From assembly GCF_031453675.1 (NCBI RefSeq), contig NZ_JAVIZX010000001.1, positions 806,001-870,000 on the forward strand: a stretch of 64,000 nucleotides of DNA, in the 5' to 3' direction. Below, one piece after another: positions 32,524 to 42,450 of the stretch; position 1 is the first letter of the stretch, and each line of letters starts with the position of its first letter. This DNA comes from Paracidovorax wautersii. Lineage in GTDB: Bacteria > Pseudomonadota > Gammaproteobacteria > Burkholderiales > Burkholderiaceae_C. The notes under the pieces are model-generated. The model searched no databases, was not told where the DNA came from, and saw only the letters and a program-made list of their open reading frames with translations. The translations under genes were made by a program, and so were the position numbers.

Positions 32524-33660
32524 TCAGGCGGCCGGCAGCACCTTGTCCAGCGCGGTGCGCAGATGGCCCACCGTACGGTCCACGTGGTGCCACTTCTCCA
32601 GGCCGAACAGCCCGACGCGGAAGGTCTGGAAGTCCGCGCCCTCGCCGCACTGCAGCGGCACGCCGGCCGCCGCCTGCAGTCCGACCTCGGCGAACTTCTT
32701 GCCGTTCTGGATGCCGGGGTCGGTGGTGTAGCTCACCACCACGCCGGGCGCCTTGTAGCCGTCGGCGGCCACGCTGGGCAGCCCGCGCGACTCCAGCAGC
32801 TGGCGCACCTTGGCGCCCAGTTCGATCTGCTCTTCGCGCACCTTGTCGAAGCCGTAGTCGCGCGTCTCCAGCATCACGTCGCGCAGCTGCACCAGCGCAT
32901 CCGTGGGCATGGTGGTGTGGTAGGCGTGCTGGCCCTTTTCGTAGCCCTCGGCGATCTGCATCCACTTCTTGAGGTCGCACGAGAAGCTGGAGCTTTGCGT
33001 GCCCTCGATGGCCTGGCGGGCGCGCTCGCTGAGCATCACCATCGCGCAGCAGGGCGAGCCGCTCCAGCCTTTTTGCGGCGCGCTGATCAGCACGTCCACG
33101 CCGGTGGCCTGCATGTCCACCCACATGGCGCCGGAGGCCACGCAATCGAGCACGAACAGCGCGCCCACTTCGTGCGCGGCCGCAGACACGGTGCGCAGAT
33201 AGTCGTCGGGCAGGAGGATGCCGCTGGCCGTCTCCACGTGCGGCGCGAACACCACCTTGGGCCGTTCGGCGCGGATGGCGGCGGCCACCTCCTCGGCCGG
33301 GCAGGGCGCCCACGGCGCCTGCGGACCCTCGCCCTGCGGGCGCGCCTTGCACACCACCGCGCCGCCTCCCAGGCCGCCGGCGTCGAAGATCTGGCTCCAG
33401 CGGTAGCTGAACCAGCCGTTGCGCACGATCAGCACCTTCTCGCGGTTGGCGAACTGGCGGGCCACGGCCTCCATGCCGAAGGTGCCGCTGCCGGGCACCA
33501 GCACGGCCGTGTGCGCGTGGTAGACGGACTTGAGCGTGGCGAGGATGTCCTGCATCACGCCGGTGAAGCGGCGGGACATGTGGTTGAGGGCGCGGTCGGT
33601 GTAGACGACCGAGAATTCGAGCAGGCCGTCGGGGTCGACGTGGGACAGCAGTCCGGGCAT
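32524..33660 (-). CDS. Class V aminotransferase (serine/alanine--glyoxylate aminotransferase-like)
   Basis: This 378-residue enzyme is a fold-type I PLP aminotransferase of class V. VLVPGSGTFGMEAVARQFAN binds the cofactor phosphate, LFVLDCVASGAMWVDMQATG holds the PLP-ring aspartate, and SAPQKGWSGSPCCAMVMLSE contains the Schiff-base lysine (QKG). The layout fits alanine--glyoxylate or serine--glyoxylate aminotransferases, and the glyoxylate link would fit a GlcD-like glycolate oxidase 2.4 kb away, though they are not in one operon. The ATG at 33660 has GGAG eight to ten bases upstream; the longer frame to 33810 is low complexity. It is divergent from the macAB efflux operon. Confidence 0.9.
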   Translation of the reverse strand: MPGLLSHVDPDGLLEFSVVYTDRALNHMSRRFTGVMQDILATLKSVYHAHTAVLVPGSGTFGMEAVARQFANREKVLIVRNGWFSYRWSQIFDAGGLGGGAVVCKARPQGEGPQAPWAPCPAEEVAAAIRAERPKVVFAPHVETASGILLPDDYLRTVSAAAHEVGALFVLDCVASGAMWVDMQATGVDVLISAPQKGWSGSPCCAMVMLSERARQAIEGTQSSSFSCDLKKWMQIAEGYEKGQHAYHTTMPTDALVQLRDVMLETRDYGFDKVREEQIELGAKVRQLLESRGLPSVAADGYKAPGVVVSYTTDPGIQNGKKFAEVGLQAAAGVPLQCGEGADFQTFRVGLFGLEKWHHVDRTVGHLRTALDKVLPAA

Positions 33661-33909
33661 GGTTTTTCTCTCCGAGACAGGGAAGTTGGCCGACGCGCGG
33701 GCGGCGACTGCCGGCCTAGACTCGGCCAGCTTAGCACGCGTGGTGGAGGGCGCAGCGAGGGTGCGGGCAGCGTCCGCACGGGCTCCGGCCGGACCGGGCG
33801 CGCCCGGCATTTACCCGATCTTTACCCTCGCGCCAAGGTTGGGCCACACCGCCTTGGCACACTCGCCGTGCCGGCCCTGCTCCGGCCTGAACGGCTTCTA
33901 CAGACACCC

Positions 33910-35124
33910 ATGCTTCAACTTCGCCGCATTCCTCCCGCCTTGCGCATCGTGCTTGCCCTCGCCGTCGTGGCGGCCCTCGCCGTCGGGGCCAAGCTGCTCT
34001 TCTTCCCCGCCAAGCAGGCACCGCGCTTCGTCACTGCCACGGTCACCCGCGGCAGCATCGAGGACGCCGTGCTCGCCACGGGCACGGTGCAGGCCTTCAA
34101 GCAGGTGAGCGTCGGCGCACAGGTGTCGGGCCAGGTGAAATCGCTCAAGGTCCAGCTGGGCCAGCGGGTGAAGAAGGGCGAGCTGATCGCGGAGATCGAT
34201 TCCATCACCCAGCAGAACAACGTGCGCAACGCCGAGGCAGCCCTGGAGAACGTGCGCGCCCAGCTGGCCGCGCAGCAGGCCTCGCTGATCGAGGCCGAGC
34301 TGGGCTACAAGCGCCAGAAGCAGTTGCTGGACGCCGACGCCGGCTCGCGTGCCGACTTCGAGGCGGCCGAAGCCACGCGCAACACCACGCGCGCCAACAT
34401 CGCCGCGCTGCAGGCCCAGATCAAGCAGGCCGGCATCACGGCCGACACGGCCAAGGTCAACCTGGGCTACACCAAGATCGTGTCCCCCATCGACGGCATC
34501 GTGGTGGCCCTGGTGGTGCAGGAAGGCCAGACCGTCAACGCCAACCAGACCACGCCGACGATCATCAAGGTGGCGCAGCTGGACACCGTGACGGTGAAGA
34601 CGCAGATATCAGAAGCGGACGTGATCAAGGTGAAGCCCGGCCTGCCCGTGTACTTCACCATCCTGGGCGACCCGGACACCCGCTACAACGCCGAGCTGCG
34701 CACCATCGAGCCGGCCACCGACGCGATCCTGACGGAGACCACGTCCTCGTCGTCGAGCAGTTCCACGGCCAGCAGCTCGACCACCGCCATCTACTACAAC
34801 GGCCTGTTCGATGTCCCCAACCCCGACAACAAGCTGCGCATCTCGATGACGGCGCAGGTGTCCATCGTGCGCGCCCAGGCCAAGGACGCGCTGCTCATCC
34901 CGTCGTCCGCACTGGGCCAGCGTTCGCGCGAGGGCTACACGGTGCGCGTGCTGGACGCGCAGGGCCAGCCCCAGGCGCGCAAGGTGCGCGTGGGCATCAA
35001 CAACAACGTGAACGCCGAGGTCACCGAGGGCCTGGCCGAAGGCGACCAGGTGGTGGTGGCCGAGTCGGCCGCGCCGGGCGCCGGGGGCCAGACCAACATG
35101 CGCCGTCCGCCCATGCGCCTGTGA
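33910..35124 (+). CDS. macA: MacA-like periplasmic adaptor of a tripartite efflux pump
   Basis: The 404-residue protein has an N-terminal membrane anchor (about residues 8-32), a lipoyl/barrel-sandwich domain split around a coiled-coil hairpin (QTVSVGAQ-type start [20 protein letters not shown]; hairpin about 95-190 with repeated QAA/EAA heptads; return strand [15 protein letters not shown]), and beta-barrel and membrane-proximal domains. This is the layout of MacA, which bridges MacB and the outer-membrane channel. Residues about 278-292 form a Ser/Thr-rich insertion (seven consecutive Ser) in the beta-barrel region not typical of E. coli MacA. The ATG at 33910 is the first of the operon; macB follows after 10 bases. 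Confidence 0.92.
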   Translation: MLQLRRIPPALRIVLALAVVAALAVGAKLLFFPAKQAPRFVTATVTRGSIEDAVLATGTVQAFKQVSVGAQVSGQVKSLKVQLGQRVKKGELIAEIDSITQQNNVRNAEAALENVRAQLAAQQASLIEAELGYKRQKQLLDADAGSRADFEAAEATRNTTRANIAALQAQIKQAGITADTAKVNLGYTKIVSPIDGIVVALVVQEGQTVNANQTTPTIIKVAQLDTVTVKTQISEADVIKVKPGLPVYFTILGDPDTRYNAELRTIEPATDAILTETTSSSSSSSTASSSTTAIYYNGLFDVPNPDNKLRISMTAQVSIVRAQAKDALLIPSSALGQRSREGYTVRVLDAQGQPQARKVRVGINNNVNAEVTEGLAEGDQVVVAESAAPGAGGQTNMRRPPMRL

Positions 35125-35134
35125 GGACGGCGCC

Positions 35135-37153
35135 ATGAAGCAAGACCCCATCCACCCCACCACGCCCCCCGGGGCGCCGGCGGCGTCTGCCGGCACCCCG
35201 CTGCTGGAGATCCGCGAGCTGCGGCGCGAATTCCCGGCGGGCGAGGGCACGATCGCCGTGCTCAAGGACATCAACCTGTCCATCCACGCCGGCGAGATGG
35301 TCGCCATCGTGGGACAGTCCGGTTCGGGCAAATCCACGCTGATGAATATCCTGGGCTGCCTGGACAAACCCACCGCCGGCACCTACCGCGTGGCCGGCCG
35401 CGCCACCGGCCAGCTGGGCCCGGACGAGCTGGCGGCCCTGCGCCGCGAGTACTTCGGCTTCATCTTCCAGCGCTACCACCTGCTGGGCGACCTGACGGCG
35501 CGCGGCAACGTGGAAGTGCCGGCCATCTACGCGGGCACGCCGGCCGCCGCCCGGCACGACCGCGCCGCCGCCCTGCTGGGCCGGCTGGGCCTGGCCGAGC
35601 GGACGGCCCACCGGCCCGGCCAGCTGTCGGGCGGCCAGCAGCAGCGCGTGTCGATTGCGCGCGCGCTGATGAACGGCGGCAGCGTGATCCTGGCGGACGA
35701 ACCCACCGGCGCGCTGGACACGGCCAGCGGCGAAGAGGTGATGAAGATCCTGCAGGAACTGCACGCCGAGGGCCACACCATCATCATCGTGACCCACGAC
35801 ATGGCGGTGGCCGAGCATGCCGAGCGGATCATCGAGATCCGCGACGGCGAGATCATCGGCGACCGGCCCACGGCCCGCATGGCCGACCAGCCGGCCCGCG
35901 TCGCCGCGCCCGCCCTGCCCCCGCGGCCGGCGGGCCGCAACGGCGTCGGCGCGCTGCGCGACCGCTTCGTCGAGGCCTTCCAGATGGCGCTGCTGGCGAT
36001 GAACGCGCACCGGCTGCGCACCTTCCTCACCATGCTGGGCATCATCATCGGCATCGCCTCCGTGGTGGCCGTGGTGGCGCTGGGCGAGGGCTCCCGGCAG
36101 CAGGTGCTCAAGAACATCAGCTCCATCGGCACCAACACCATCGAGATCTTCTCGGGTTCGGGCTTCGGGGATACCCGGGCCTCGCGCGTGCGCACCCTGG
36201 TGCCTGCGGATGCCGAGGTGCTGGCCCGCCAGAGCTATGTGGACAGCGTGACGCCCACGCTCAGCGCATCGGTCACCGGGCGCTACCGCAACATCGAGGC
36301 GGCGATGACCGTGATGGGCGCGGGCGAGCAGTACTTCCGCGTGAAGGGCGTGAAGATCGCGCAGGGCAGCCCGTTCGGCGCGGACAACGTGGCGCGGCGC
36401 GAGCAGGTCGCCGTGATCGACGACAACACCCGCAAGACGCTGTTCCCCAACACCCCCGACCCGGTGGGCGAGGTGATCCTGCTGGGCAGCGTGCCGGTGC
36501 GCGTGATCGGCGTGGCGGCCAAGAGCGAGTCGGCCTTCGGAAACACCGAGGCGCTCAACGTCTTCGTGCCCTACACCACGGCCATGAGCCGCATCGTCAA
36601 CCAGAACTACCTGCGCAGCATCACGGTGCGGGTGCGCGACGACGCGCCCACCAGCGCCGCGGAACAGGGCATCAACCAGATCCTGGAACGCCGCCACGGC
36701 CGCAAGGACTTCTACGTGCTGAACACGGACAGCATCCGCCAGACCATCGAGGCGACGACGCAGACGATGACGCTGCTCATCAGCTCCATCGCGGTCATCT
36801 CGCTGGTCGTGGGCGGCATCGGGGTGATGAACATCATGCTCGTCTCGGTCACCGAGCGCACGCGGGAGATCGGCGTGCGCATGGCCGTCGGTGCGCGCCA
36901 GAGCGACATCCAGCAGCAGTTCCTCATCGAAGCGGTGCTGGTGTGCCTGATCGGCGGCGTGCTGGGCATCCTGGCGGCCCTGGGCTTCGGCCAGATCTTC
37001 GCCCGCACCAGCAGCGATTTCCAGATGGTGTACTCGCACGGCTCGATGGCCGCCGCCTTCCTCTGCGCCACGCTGATCGGCGTGGTCTTCGGCTTCCTGC
37101 CCGCGCGCAGCGCCGCCCGTCTTGACCCTGTCGAAGCCCTGGCCCGCGAATGA
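35135..37153 (+). CDS. macB: MacB-like ABC efflux transporter (fused ATPase-permease)
   Basis: The 672-residue protein has an N-terminal ATPase (about residues 15-245) with Walker [10 protein letters not shown], signature [15 protein letters not shown] and Walker [13 protein letters not shown], a linker, then the MacB permease: a first membrane helix near 300 ([20 protein letters not shown]), a large periplasmic domain (about 320-545) and three helices at the C terminus (FtsX-type, with [19 protein letters not shown] on the cytoplasmic side). MacB with MacA exports macrolides, lipopeptides, heme precursors or toxins in various species. The next gene starts within the macB stop (ATGA), completing a three-component pump in one operon. 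Confidence 0.94.
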   Translation: MKQDPIHPTTPPGAPAASAGTPLLEIRELRREFPAGEGTIAVLKDINLSIHAGEMVAIVGQSGSGKSTLMNILGCLDKPTAGTYRVAGRATGQLGPDELAALRREYFGFIFQRYHLLGDLTARGNVEVPAIYAGTPAAARHDRAAALLGRLGLAERTAHRPGQLSGGQQQRVSIARALMNGGSVILADEPTGALDTASGEEVMKILQELHAEGHTIIIVTHDMAVAEHAERIIEIRDGEIIGDRPTARMADQPARVAAPALPPRPAGRNGVGALRDRFVEAFQMALLAMNAHRLRTFLTMLGIIIGIASVVAVVALGEGSRQQVLKNISSIGTNTIEIFSGSGFGDTRASRVRTLVPADAEVLARQSYVDSVTPTLSASVTGRYRNIEAAMTVMGAGEQYFRVKGVKIAQGSPFGADNVARREQVAVIDDNTRKTLFPNTPDPVGEVILLGSVPVRVIGVAAKSESAFGNTEALNVFVPYTTAMSRIVNQNYLRSITVRVRDDAPTSAAEQGINQILERRHGRKDFYVLNTDSIRQTIEATTQTMTLLISSIAVISLVVGGIGVMNIMLVSVTERTREIGVRMAVGARQSDIQQQFLIEAVLVCLIGGVLGILAALGFGQIFARTSSDFQMVYSHGSMAAAFLCATLIGVVFGFLPARSAARLDPVEALARE

Positions 37154-38553
37154 CCCTCCACCGCTCTTCCCCCTTCTTGCGCCCTGCCGCGCTGGCCCTG
37201 GCCCTGCTGCTGGCCGGCTGCTCGTCCCTGCGGACGCCGTACGAGGCCCCCGCCGTGGCCATCCCCACGCAGTGGCAGCACGCCACAGGCCCCGCCGCCG
37301 CCAACGGCGCCCGCGATGCCCAGGCCGCCACGGGCGCGTGGTGGAAGGCCTTCAACGACCCGGTGCTCGACAGCCTGGTCGAATCTGCCCTCGCCCGCAA
37401 CAACGACCTGGCCGTGGCCACCATCCGCGTGCGCCGCGCGCAGCTGCAGGCGCGCCTGGCCGAGCACCGGCCACAGTTCAACGCCAGCACCAACGCCCGC
37501 ACCAGCCGGCCCGTCGACGGCGGCGCCAGCACGCGCTCCAATTCCGTCTCGCTGGGCGTGAGTTACGAGGTCGACCTGTGGAACCGCCTGGGTGCCTCGC
37601 TGGACGTGGCCCGCTGGGAAGCGCTGGCCACCGTGCAGGACCGCGAGGCCACGGCCCAGGCCCTGGTGGGCACCACGGCCACGCTGTACTGGCAGCTGGG
37701 CTACTACAGCCAGCGCCTGGCGGCGGCGTCGGAAAGCATCGCCTATGCCGAGCGCACCCTGGCGCTGGTGCAGGCGCAATACGACGCGGGCGCCGTCTCG
37801 TCGCTGGAGGTGGCCGAGTCGCGCCAGAGCCTGGCCAGCCAGCGCGCCAGCCTGGCACTGCTGCAGCAGCAGTACGTGGAAACCTCCAATGCCCTGGTGC
37901 TGCTGTTCGACGGCTCGGCCATCGGGCCGGCCGCCCCGGGCTGGAGCGCGCCGCGGGCCTTGCCGACCCAGCCGCTGCCCGAGGTCTCCGCCGGGCTGCC
38001 CGCCGAACTGCTCGCCCGCCGGCCCGACCTGCGCGCGGCCGAGCTGCGGCTGCGCGAGGCCCTGGCGTCCGTGGACGCCACGCGCCTGTCGTACTACCCG
38101 CAGTTCTCGCTCACCGGCGCGCTGGGTGGATCCAGCGCCTCGCTGGGCAATGTGCTGGCCAACCCGATCGCCACGCTGGGCGCGGGATTGGTGCTGCCCT
38201 TCCTGAACCGCACGGAGATGCAGGTCAGCACCGACATCGCCCGCGCGGACTACGAGCAGGCCGTGGTCACCTTCCGACAGACGCTCTACCAGGCGCTCAC
38301 CGACGTGGACAACGCCCTGTCGGCCCGCCTGCGGTACGAGGAACAGGCGGCCCAGCTGGAACAGTCGCTGGCCGATGCCCGCCGCGCCGAGCAGCTCTAC
38401 GAGGTGCGCTACCGCGCGGGTGCCGTCGCCCTCAAGCCCTGGCTGGACGCCCAGGAAAAGCGCCGTTCCGCCGAGACGGCCCTGGCGGAAAACCGGCTCA
38501 ACCGCCTGAGCAACCACGCCACGCTGTTCCAGGCGCTGGGCGGGGGTCTCTGA
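37150..38553 (+). CDS. Outer-membrane efflux factor, NodT/OprM family lipoprotein
   Basis: The 467-residue protein is the TolC-like outer-membrane partner of the MacAB pump. A lipoprotein signal ends in LLLAGCSS at about residue 20-24. Two repeats of the outer-membrane-efflux-protein domain follow (about 60-250 and 265-460), with [20 protein letters not shown] in the first repeat and [20 protein letters not shown] opening the second, both diagnostic of the NodT family, plus long coiled coils. The ATG overlaps the macB stop (ATGA). A GC-rich hairpin without a T-tract at 38624-38644 may end the transcript. Confidence 0.93.
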   Translation: MTLHRSSPFLRPAALALALLLAGCSSLRTPYEAPAVAIPTQWQHATGPAAANGARDAQAATGAWWKAFNDPVLDSLVESALARNNDLAVATIRVRRAQLQARLAEHRPQFNASTNARTSRPVDGGASTRSNSVSLGVSYEVDLWNRLGASLDVARWEALATVQDREATAQALVGTTATLYWQLGYYSQRLAAASESIAYAERTLALVQAQYDAGAVSSLEVAESRQSLASQRASLALLQQQYVETSNALVLLFDGSAIGPAAPGWSAPRALPTQPLPEVSAGLPAELLARRPDLRAAELRLREALASVDATRLSYYPQFSLTGALGGSSASLGNVLANPIATLGAGLVLPFLNRTEMQVSTDIARADYEQAVVTFRQTLYQALTDVDNALSARLRYEEQAAQLEQSLADARRAEQLYEVRYRAGAVALKPWLDAQEKRRSAETALAENRLNRLSNHATLFQALGGGL

Positions 38554-38623
38554 CGCAAAGCCAGCGCCCCGACCGCGGCGGCCAGGCCGCCGGTGCGCGC
38601 CACCGCTGAGAACACCCGCACGC

Positions 38624-38644
38624 GCGCCCCGGAGCGCGGGGCGC
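38624..38644 (+). terminator. GC-rich hairpin after the macAB operon (weak terminator candidate)
   Basis: GCGCCCCG (38624-38631) and CGGGGCGC (38637-38644) pair perfectly around a five-base loop, 71 bases after the last efflux gene. There is no T-tract, so termination is uncertain. Confidence 0.35.
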
Positions 38645-38759
38645 TGGCGAGAGGCGGTCCTGCGGCGCCTCGGCGACGGCAGTATTCTTGGCGCCCGACC
38701 CGCCGCACGGCCCGCACACCCCAGCGGGCCCCGATCCCCTCCCCCCAAGGACCTTGCCC

Positions 38760-39827
38760 ATGCCAGACTTTCGCAGCGACACCGTCACCCAACCCACCGC
38801 CGCCATGCGCGATGCCATGCTCCGTGCGCCCTTGGGTGACGACGTGTTCGGCGACGACCCCTCCGTGAACGCGCTGCAGGACCATGCGGCGCAGCGGCTG
38901 GGCTTCGAGGCCGCGCTGTTCGCACCGTCGGGCACGCAGACCAACCTGATCGCCCTGATGGGCCATTGCCAGCGCGGCGACGAGGCCATCGTGGGCCAGA
39001 GCTGGCACACCTACCGCTGGGAAGGCGGCGGCATGGCCGTGCTGGGTTCCATCCAGCCGCAGCCGGTGGAGACCCAGCCCGACGGCACGCTGCGCGTGGC
39101 GGACATCGCCGCGGCCATCAAGCCGGACGACCCGCACTTCGCGCGCACCCGGCTGGTGGTGCTGGAGAACACCACCGGCGGCCAGGTGCTGCCCACGCCC
39201 TACATCGCCGAGGTGGCGCAGCTGGCGCGCTCGCGCGGGCTGGCCATGCACCTGGACGGCGCGCGCGTGTTCAACGCCGCGGCCGCGAATGCCACGGCCC
39301 AGGGCACGGATGTGTACGACGAGGCGCGCGCCATCTGCGCGCACTTCGACACCGCCTCCGTGTGCCTGAGCAAGGGCCTGGGCGCGCCGGTGGGCTCGCT
39401 GCTGCTGGGCCCGCGCGACTTCATTCGCCAGGCGCGGCGCACCCGCAAGATCCTGGGCGGCGCAATGCGGCAGTCGGGCATCCTCGCCGCCGCCGGCCTG
39501 CATGCGCTGGAGCACCATGTGCGCCGCCTGGCCGACGACCATGCCCTGGCGCGCGCGCTGGCCGATGGCCTGGCCGAGGCGGGCCGCAGCCACCCCGTGC
39601 TGGCGGGCAAGCTGCAGGTGGCGTCCGCCCACACCAACATCCTGTTCACCGACGTGCACGCCGATGTGGCGGCGGACTTCACCGCCTGGCTGGCGCAGCA
39701 CCAGGTGCGCGTGACCAGCGGGCTGTACGGTAGCCAGGTGCGCCTGCGCTGGGTCTGCCACCTGGACGTGGGGCCGCAGGACGTGGCCGACACGCTGGAC
39801 TGCATCCACCGCTTCGGCACCGCATAA
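38760..39827 (+). CDS. ltaE: Low-specificity L-threonine aldolase
   Basis: LtaE cleaves L-threonine and L-allo-threonine to glycine and acetaldehyde with PLP. The 355-residue protein starts at the conserved DFRSDTVTQPTAAM, shows GDDVFGDDPSVNALQ, the substrate-binding GQSWHTYRWEGGG, LHLDGARVFNAA with the PLP-ring Asp, and VCLSKGLGAPVGSLL with the Schiff-base lysine. The ATG at 38760 is placed directly before the conserved N terminus; the frame extends upstream to 38688 through Pro-rich codons. A 206-base region separates it from the efflux operon, so it has its own promoter. A dispersed repeat begins immediately after its stop codon. Confidence 0.95.
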   Translation: MPDFRSDTVTQPTAAMRDAMLRAPLGDDVFGDDPSVNALQDHAAQRLGFEAALFAPSGTQTNLIALMGHCQRGDEAIVGQSWHTYRWEGGGMAVLGSIQPQPVETQPDGTLRVADIAAAIKPDDPHFARTRLVVLENTTGGQVLPTPYIAEVAQLARSRGLAMHLDGARVFNAAAANATAQGTDVYDEARAICAHFDTASVCLSKGLGAPVGSLLLGPRDFIRQARRTRKILGGAMRQSGILAAAGLHALEHHVRRLADDHALARALADGLAEAGRSHPVLAGKLQVASAHTNILFTDVHADVAADFTAWLAQHQVRVTSGLYGSQVRLRWVCHLDVGPQDVADTLDCIHRFGTA

Positions 39828-39890
39828 CTCCTGATTTGATAGCTGCTTGCGCTTATCCCATAAGCGCCAGAGCCCGATTTGGCTTGAAAT
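39828..39890 (+). repeat. Dispersed ATAGCTG/GCGCTT repeat, best-preserved copy
   Basis: GATAGCTGCTTGCGCTTATC continues as CCATAAGCGCCAGAGCCCG. The core GCGCTTAT-CCC-ATAAGCGC is a perfect eight-base-pair hairpin. It lies between the convergent ltaE and yggS genes and could terminate both. Confidence 0.85.
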
Positions 39891-39907
39891 CGAGCGCAGG
39901 GCAGTAA

Positions 39908-40627
39908 TTAGGCCGCGGGGTAGTGGCGTTCTCCGAAGATGCCGCTACCCACCCGCACCAGCGTGCTGCCGGCGCGCACGGCGGCTTCCAGATCGGCCGT
40001 CATGCCCAGCGACAGCGTGTCCACCGCGCCCAGGCCCTCGCCCTCCAGGGCGCGCACGGCGTCGAACACCGCCCGCACGCGGCCCATCACCGCGTCCTGC
40101 GCCGGTCCGGCGGGCAGCGCATCCGGAATGCTCATCACGCCGCGCAGGCACAGGCGGGGCAAGGCCGCCACCGCGCGGGCCAGGGCCACCGCGTCTTCGG
40201 GCGACACGCCGGCCTTGGTGGCGCCGCCATCCACATTCACCTGGATGCACACCTGCAGCGGCGGCAGGTGCGCGGGCCGCTGGTCCGACAGGCGCTGCGC
40301 CGTCTTGAGCCGGTCCACCGTGTGTACCCAGTCGAAGTGCTCGGCCACCAGGCGCGTCTTGTTGCTCTGCACGGGGCCGATGCAGTGCCATTCCAGCGGC
40401 CCGGGCAGTTGCATCGCCGCCACCTGGGCCATCTTGTCCACGGCCTCCTGGATGTAGTTCTCGCCGAAGCAGCGCTGGCCGGCCAGCGCCGCCGCGCGCA
40501 CCGCATCCGCGCCGAAGGTCTTGGAGACGGCCAGCAGCGCCACGCTGCCCTGCGCGCGCCCCGCATCGGCACACGCCTGGCGCACGCGGGCCTGCACGGT
40601 CTGGAGGTTGTGATCGATCGTCGTCAT
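39908..40627 (-). CDS. yggS: YggS family pyridoxal phosphate-binding protein
   Basis: The 239-residue protein is the conserved PLP homeostasis protein (PLPBP/YggS), a single TIM-barrel domain like the N-terminal domain of alanine racemase. The PLP lysine is in LLAVSKTFGADAVRAA near residue 36. FGENYIQEAVDKM, WHCIGPVQSNKTR and the C-terminal LSLGMTADLEAAVRAGSTLV followed by RVGSGIFGER are family signatures. It buffers free PLP and affects amino-acid balance; no catalytic activity is known. As in many proteobacteria it lies divergently next to pilT, with only 38 bases between the start codons, so the two promoters must overlap each other or the coding sequences. Confidence 0.95.
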   Translation of the reverse strand: MTTIDHNLQTVQARVRQACADAGRAQGSVALLAVSKTFGADAVRAAALAGQRCFGENYIQEAVDKMAQVAAMQLPGPLEWHCIGPVQSNKTRLVAEHFDWVHTVDRLKTAQRLSDQRPAHLPPLQVCIQVNVDGGATKAGVSPEDAVALARAVAALPRLCLRGVMSIPDALPAGPAQDAVMGRVRAVFDAVRALEGEGLGAVDTLSLGMTADLEAAVRAGSTLVRVGSGIFGERHYPAA

Positions 40628-40665
40628 AATGAGTGACCAAGCGTATCAAACGATCGAGGGACTCC

Positions 40666-41709
40666 GTGGACATCACCCAACTGCTCGCTTTCGGCGTCAA
40701 GAACAAGGCGTCGGACCTGCACCTTTCGGCTGGCCTGCCGCCCATGATCCGGGTCCACGGCGACGTGCGGCGCATCAATGTGGACGCGCTGGACCACAAG
40801 ACGGTGCACGCCATGGTCTACGACATCATGAACGACCAGCAGCGCAAGATCTACGAGGAGTTCCTCGAGATCGACTTCTCGTTCGAGATCGAAGGGCTGG
40901 CGCGCTTTCGCGTCAACGCCTTCAACCAGAACCGCGGCGCCGCTGCGGTGTTCCGCACGATTCCCAGCAAGATCCTCACGCTTGAGCAGCTCAACGCGCC
41001 CAAGATCTTCGCCGACCTGGCGCTCAAGCCGCGCGGCCTGGTGCTGGTGACCGGCCCCACGGGCTCGGGCAAGTCCACCACGCTCGCGGCGATGGTGAAC
41101 TACCTCAACGAGAACGAGTACGGCCACATCCTCACGGTGGAGGACCCGATCGAATTCGTGCACGAGTCCAAGAAGTGCCTGATCAACCAGCGCGAAGTGG
41201 GTCCGATGACGCTTTCGTTCGCTGCAGCGCTCAAGTCCGCGCTGCGCGAAGACCCGGACGCGATTCTGGTCGGCGAAATGCGCGACCTGGAGACCATCCG
41301 CCTGGCGATGACGGCGGCCGAAACCGGGCATCTGGTCTTCGGCACGCTGCACACGTCCAGCGCCGCCAAGACCATCGACCGGATCATCGACGTCTTCCCC
41401 GCGGAAGAAAAGGAGATGGTGCGCGCCATGCTGTCCGAGTCGCTGCAGGCCGTGATCTCGCAGACGCTGTGCAAGACCAAGGACGGCTCCGGCCGCGTCG
41501 CTGCGCACGAGATCATGCTGGGCACCAGCGCCATCCGCAACCTGATCCGCGAAGCCAAGGTCGCTCAGATGTACTCGGCCATCCAGACGGGCAACAGCAT
41601 GGGCATGCAGACGCTGGACCAGAACCTGACCGACCTGGTGCGCCGCAACATCATCAGCCCGGCGGAAGCCCGCGGCAAGGCCAAGATCCCCGACAACTTC
41701 CCCGGCTGA
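40666..41709 (+). CDS. pilT: Type IV pilus retraction ATPase PilT
   Basis: PilT is the hexameric motor that depolymerises type IV pili, driving twitching motility and DNA uptake. The 347-residue protein has the N-terminal PAS-like domain (VDITQLLAFGVKNKASDLHL), Walker A GPTGSGKST, an Asp box at ILTVEDPIEFVH, Walker B DAILVGEMRDLETIR, the His box GHLVFGTLHTSSAAKTIDRI and the retraction-specific AIRNLIRE motif near the C terminus. The GTG at 40666 is chosen: it matches the usual PilT N terminus and has GAGGGA seven bases before it. An upstream GTG at 40633 would add eleven residues without family support. It is followed by a CNB-domain gene and pilU. Confidence 0.97.
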   Translation: MDITQLLAFGVKNKASDLHLSAGLPPMIRVHGDVRRINVDALDHKTVHAMVYDIMNDQQRKIYEEFLEIDFSFEIEGLARFRVNAFNQNRGAAAVFRTIPSKILTLEQLNAPKIFADLALKPRGLVLVTGPTGSGKSTTLAAMVNYLNENEYGHILTVEDPIEFVHESKKCLINQREVGPMTLSFAAALKSALREDPDAILVGEMRDLETIRLAMTAAETGHLVFGTLHTSSAAKTIDRIIDVFPAEEKEMVRAMLSESLQAVISQTLCKTKDGSGRVAAHEIMLGTSAIRNLIREAKVAQMYSAIQTGNSMGMQTLDQNLTDLVRRNIISPAEARGKAKIPDNFPG

Positions 41710-41777
41710 CCGGCCCCACCTCCCGGCCGTCCGCTGGCGGCCGCACCCATCGCACGACTGCACCACTGGAGCACACC

Positions 41778-42407
41778 ATGAAAGGCATCCTGGGCCTGCT
41801 GAAGGCCAAATCCCGCAAGGGCCCGGAAGACCACGGCGACTCGGTCTTCTTCACCACGGCCTTCGCGGGCCAGGGGGTGGACGACTCCATGCTGGTGCCG
41901 TGGGAAGCGCGCGCCGTCGAGGTGGGCGCCAAGCGCCTGCCCGCCAGCCGCGGCGGCAAGCTGCTGCAGGCGCTGTGGGCCAAAGACCGGTACATGGCAC
42001 ACCTCGACAAGGATGCGGTGGAGCGCATGGAGCGCTTCTTCGAGTTCGCCGCCGTGCCGGCAAGCCGCGACGTGATCCGCCAGGACGAATACGGCAACTT
42101 CATGGTGGTGCTGCTGACCGGCACCATCGCCGTGGACCGCCTGCAGCCCTGGGGCGAGCACCTGCGCCTGGCGGAGACGCGGCCGGGCGACATCCTGGGA
42201 GAGATGTCGCTGCTGGACAGCGGCATCCGCTTCTCGGCCTGCACCACGCTGACCGACTGCGAAATCGCCGTGCTGAGCGCGGAGGCCATGGACGACATGA
42301 TGTCCAAGGATCCTCAGCTGGCCGCCAGCCTGGTGGCCCTGCTGGCCCGCAAACTGTCGCTGCGCCTGCGGGTGGTGAGCGCCCGGCTGAGCGAGCACCA
42401 GAAATGA
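41778..42407 (+). CDS. Cyclic nucleotide-binding domain protein between pilT and pilU
   Basis: This 209-residue protein has a CRP-like cyclic-nucleotide-binding beta-barrel at about residues 75-195 but no DNA-binding domain. The phosphate-binding cassette appears as GDILGEMSLLDSGIRFSACT, keeping the G-E and the R(x)S-A found in cAMP receptors. The N-terminal 70 residues (MKGILGLLKAKSRKGPEDHG and following) are not a known domain. No membrane segment or signal peptide. It sits 68 bases after pilT and 43 before pilU on the same strand, so it is presumably co-expressed with the two retraction ATPases and could relay cAMP or another nucleotide signal to pilus retraction. That role is inferred from position. 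Confidence 0.9.
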   Translation: MKGILGLLKAKSRKGPEDHGDSVFFTTAFAGQGVDDSMLVPWEARAVEVGAKRLPASRGGKLLQALWAKDRYMAHLDKDAVERMERFFEFAAVPASRDVIRQDEYGNFMVVLLTGTIAVDRLQPWGEHLRLAETRPGDILGEMSLLDSGIRFSACTTLTDCEIAVLSAEAMDDMMSKDPQLAASLVALLARKLSLRLRVVSARLSEHQK

Positions 42408-42450
42408 CACCGCAACACGGACAGCGCGCACCGGCACGGAAGGAAGTCTG

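Noticed and set aside
32563-33909. Plus-strand frame fused in front of macA
   Set aside because: It is antisense to the aminotransferase; MacA similarity begins at the ATG at 33910 with a normal membrane anchor.
41778-42407. CRP-family transcription factor
   Set aside because: The protein ends after the nucleotide-binding domain and lacks a helix-turn-helix.
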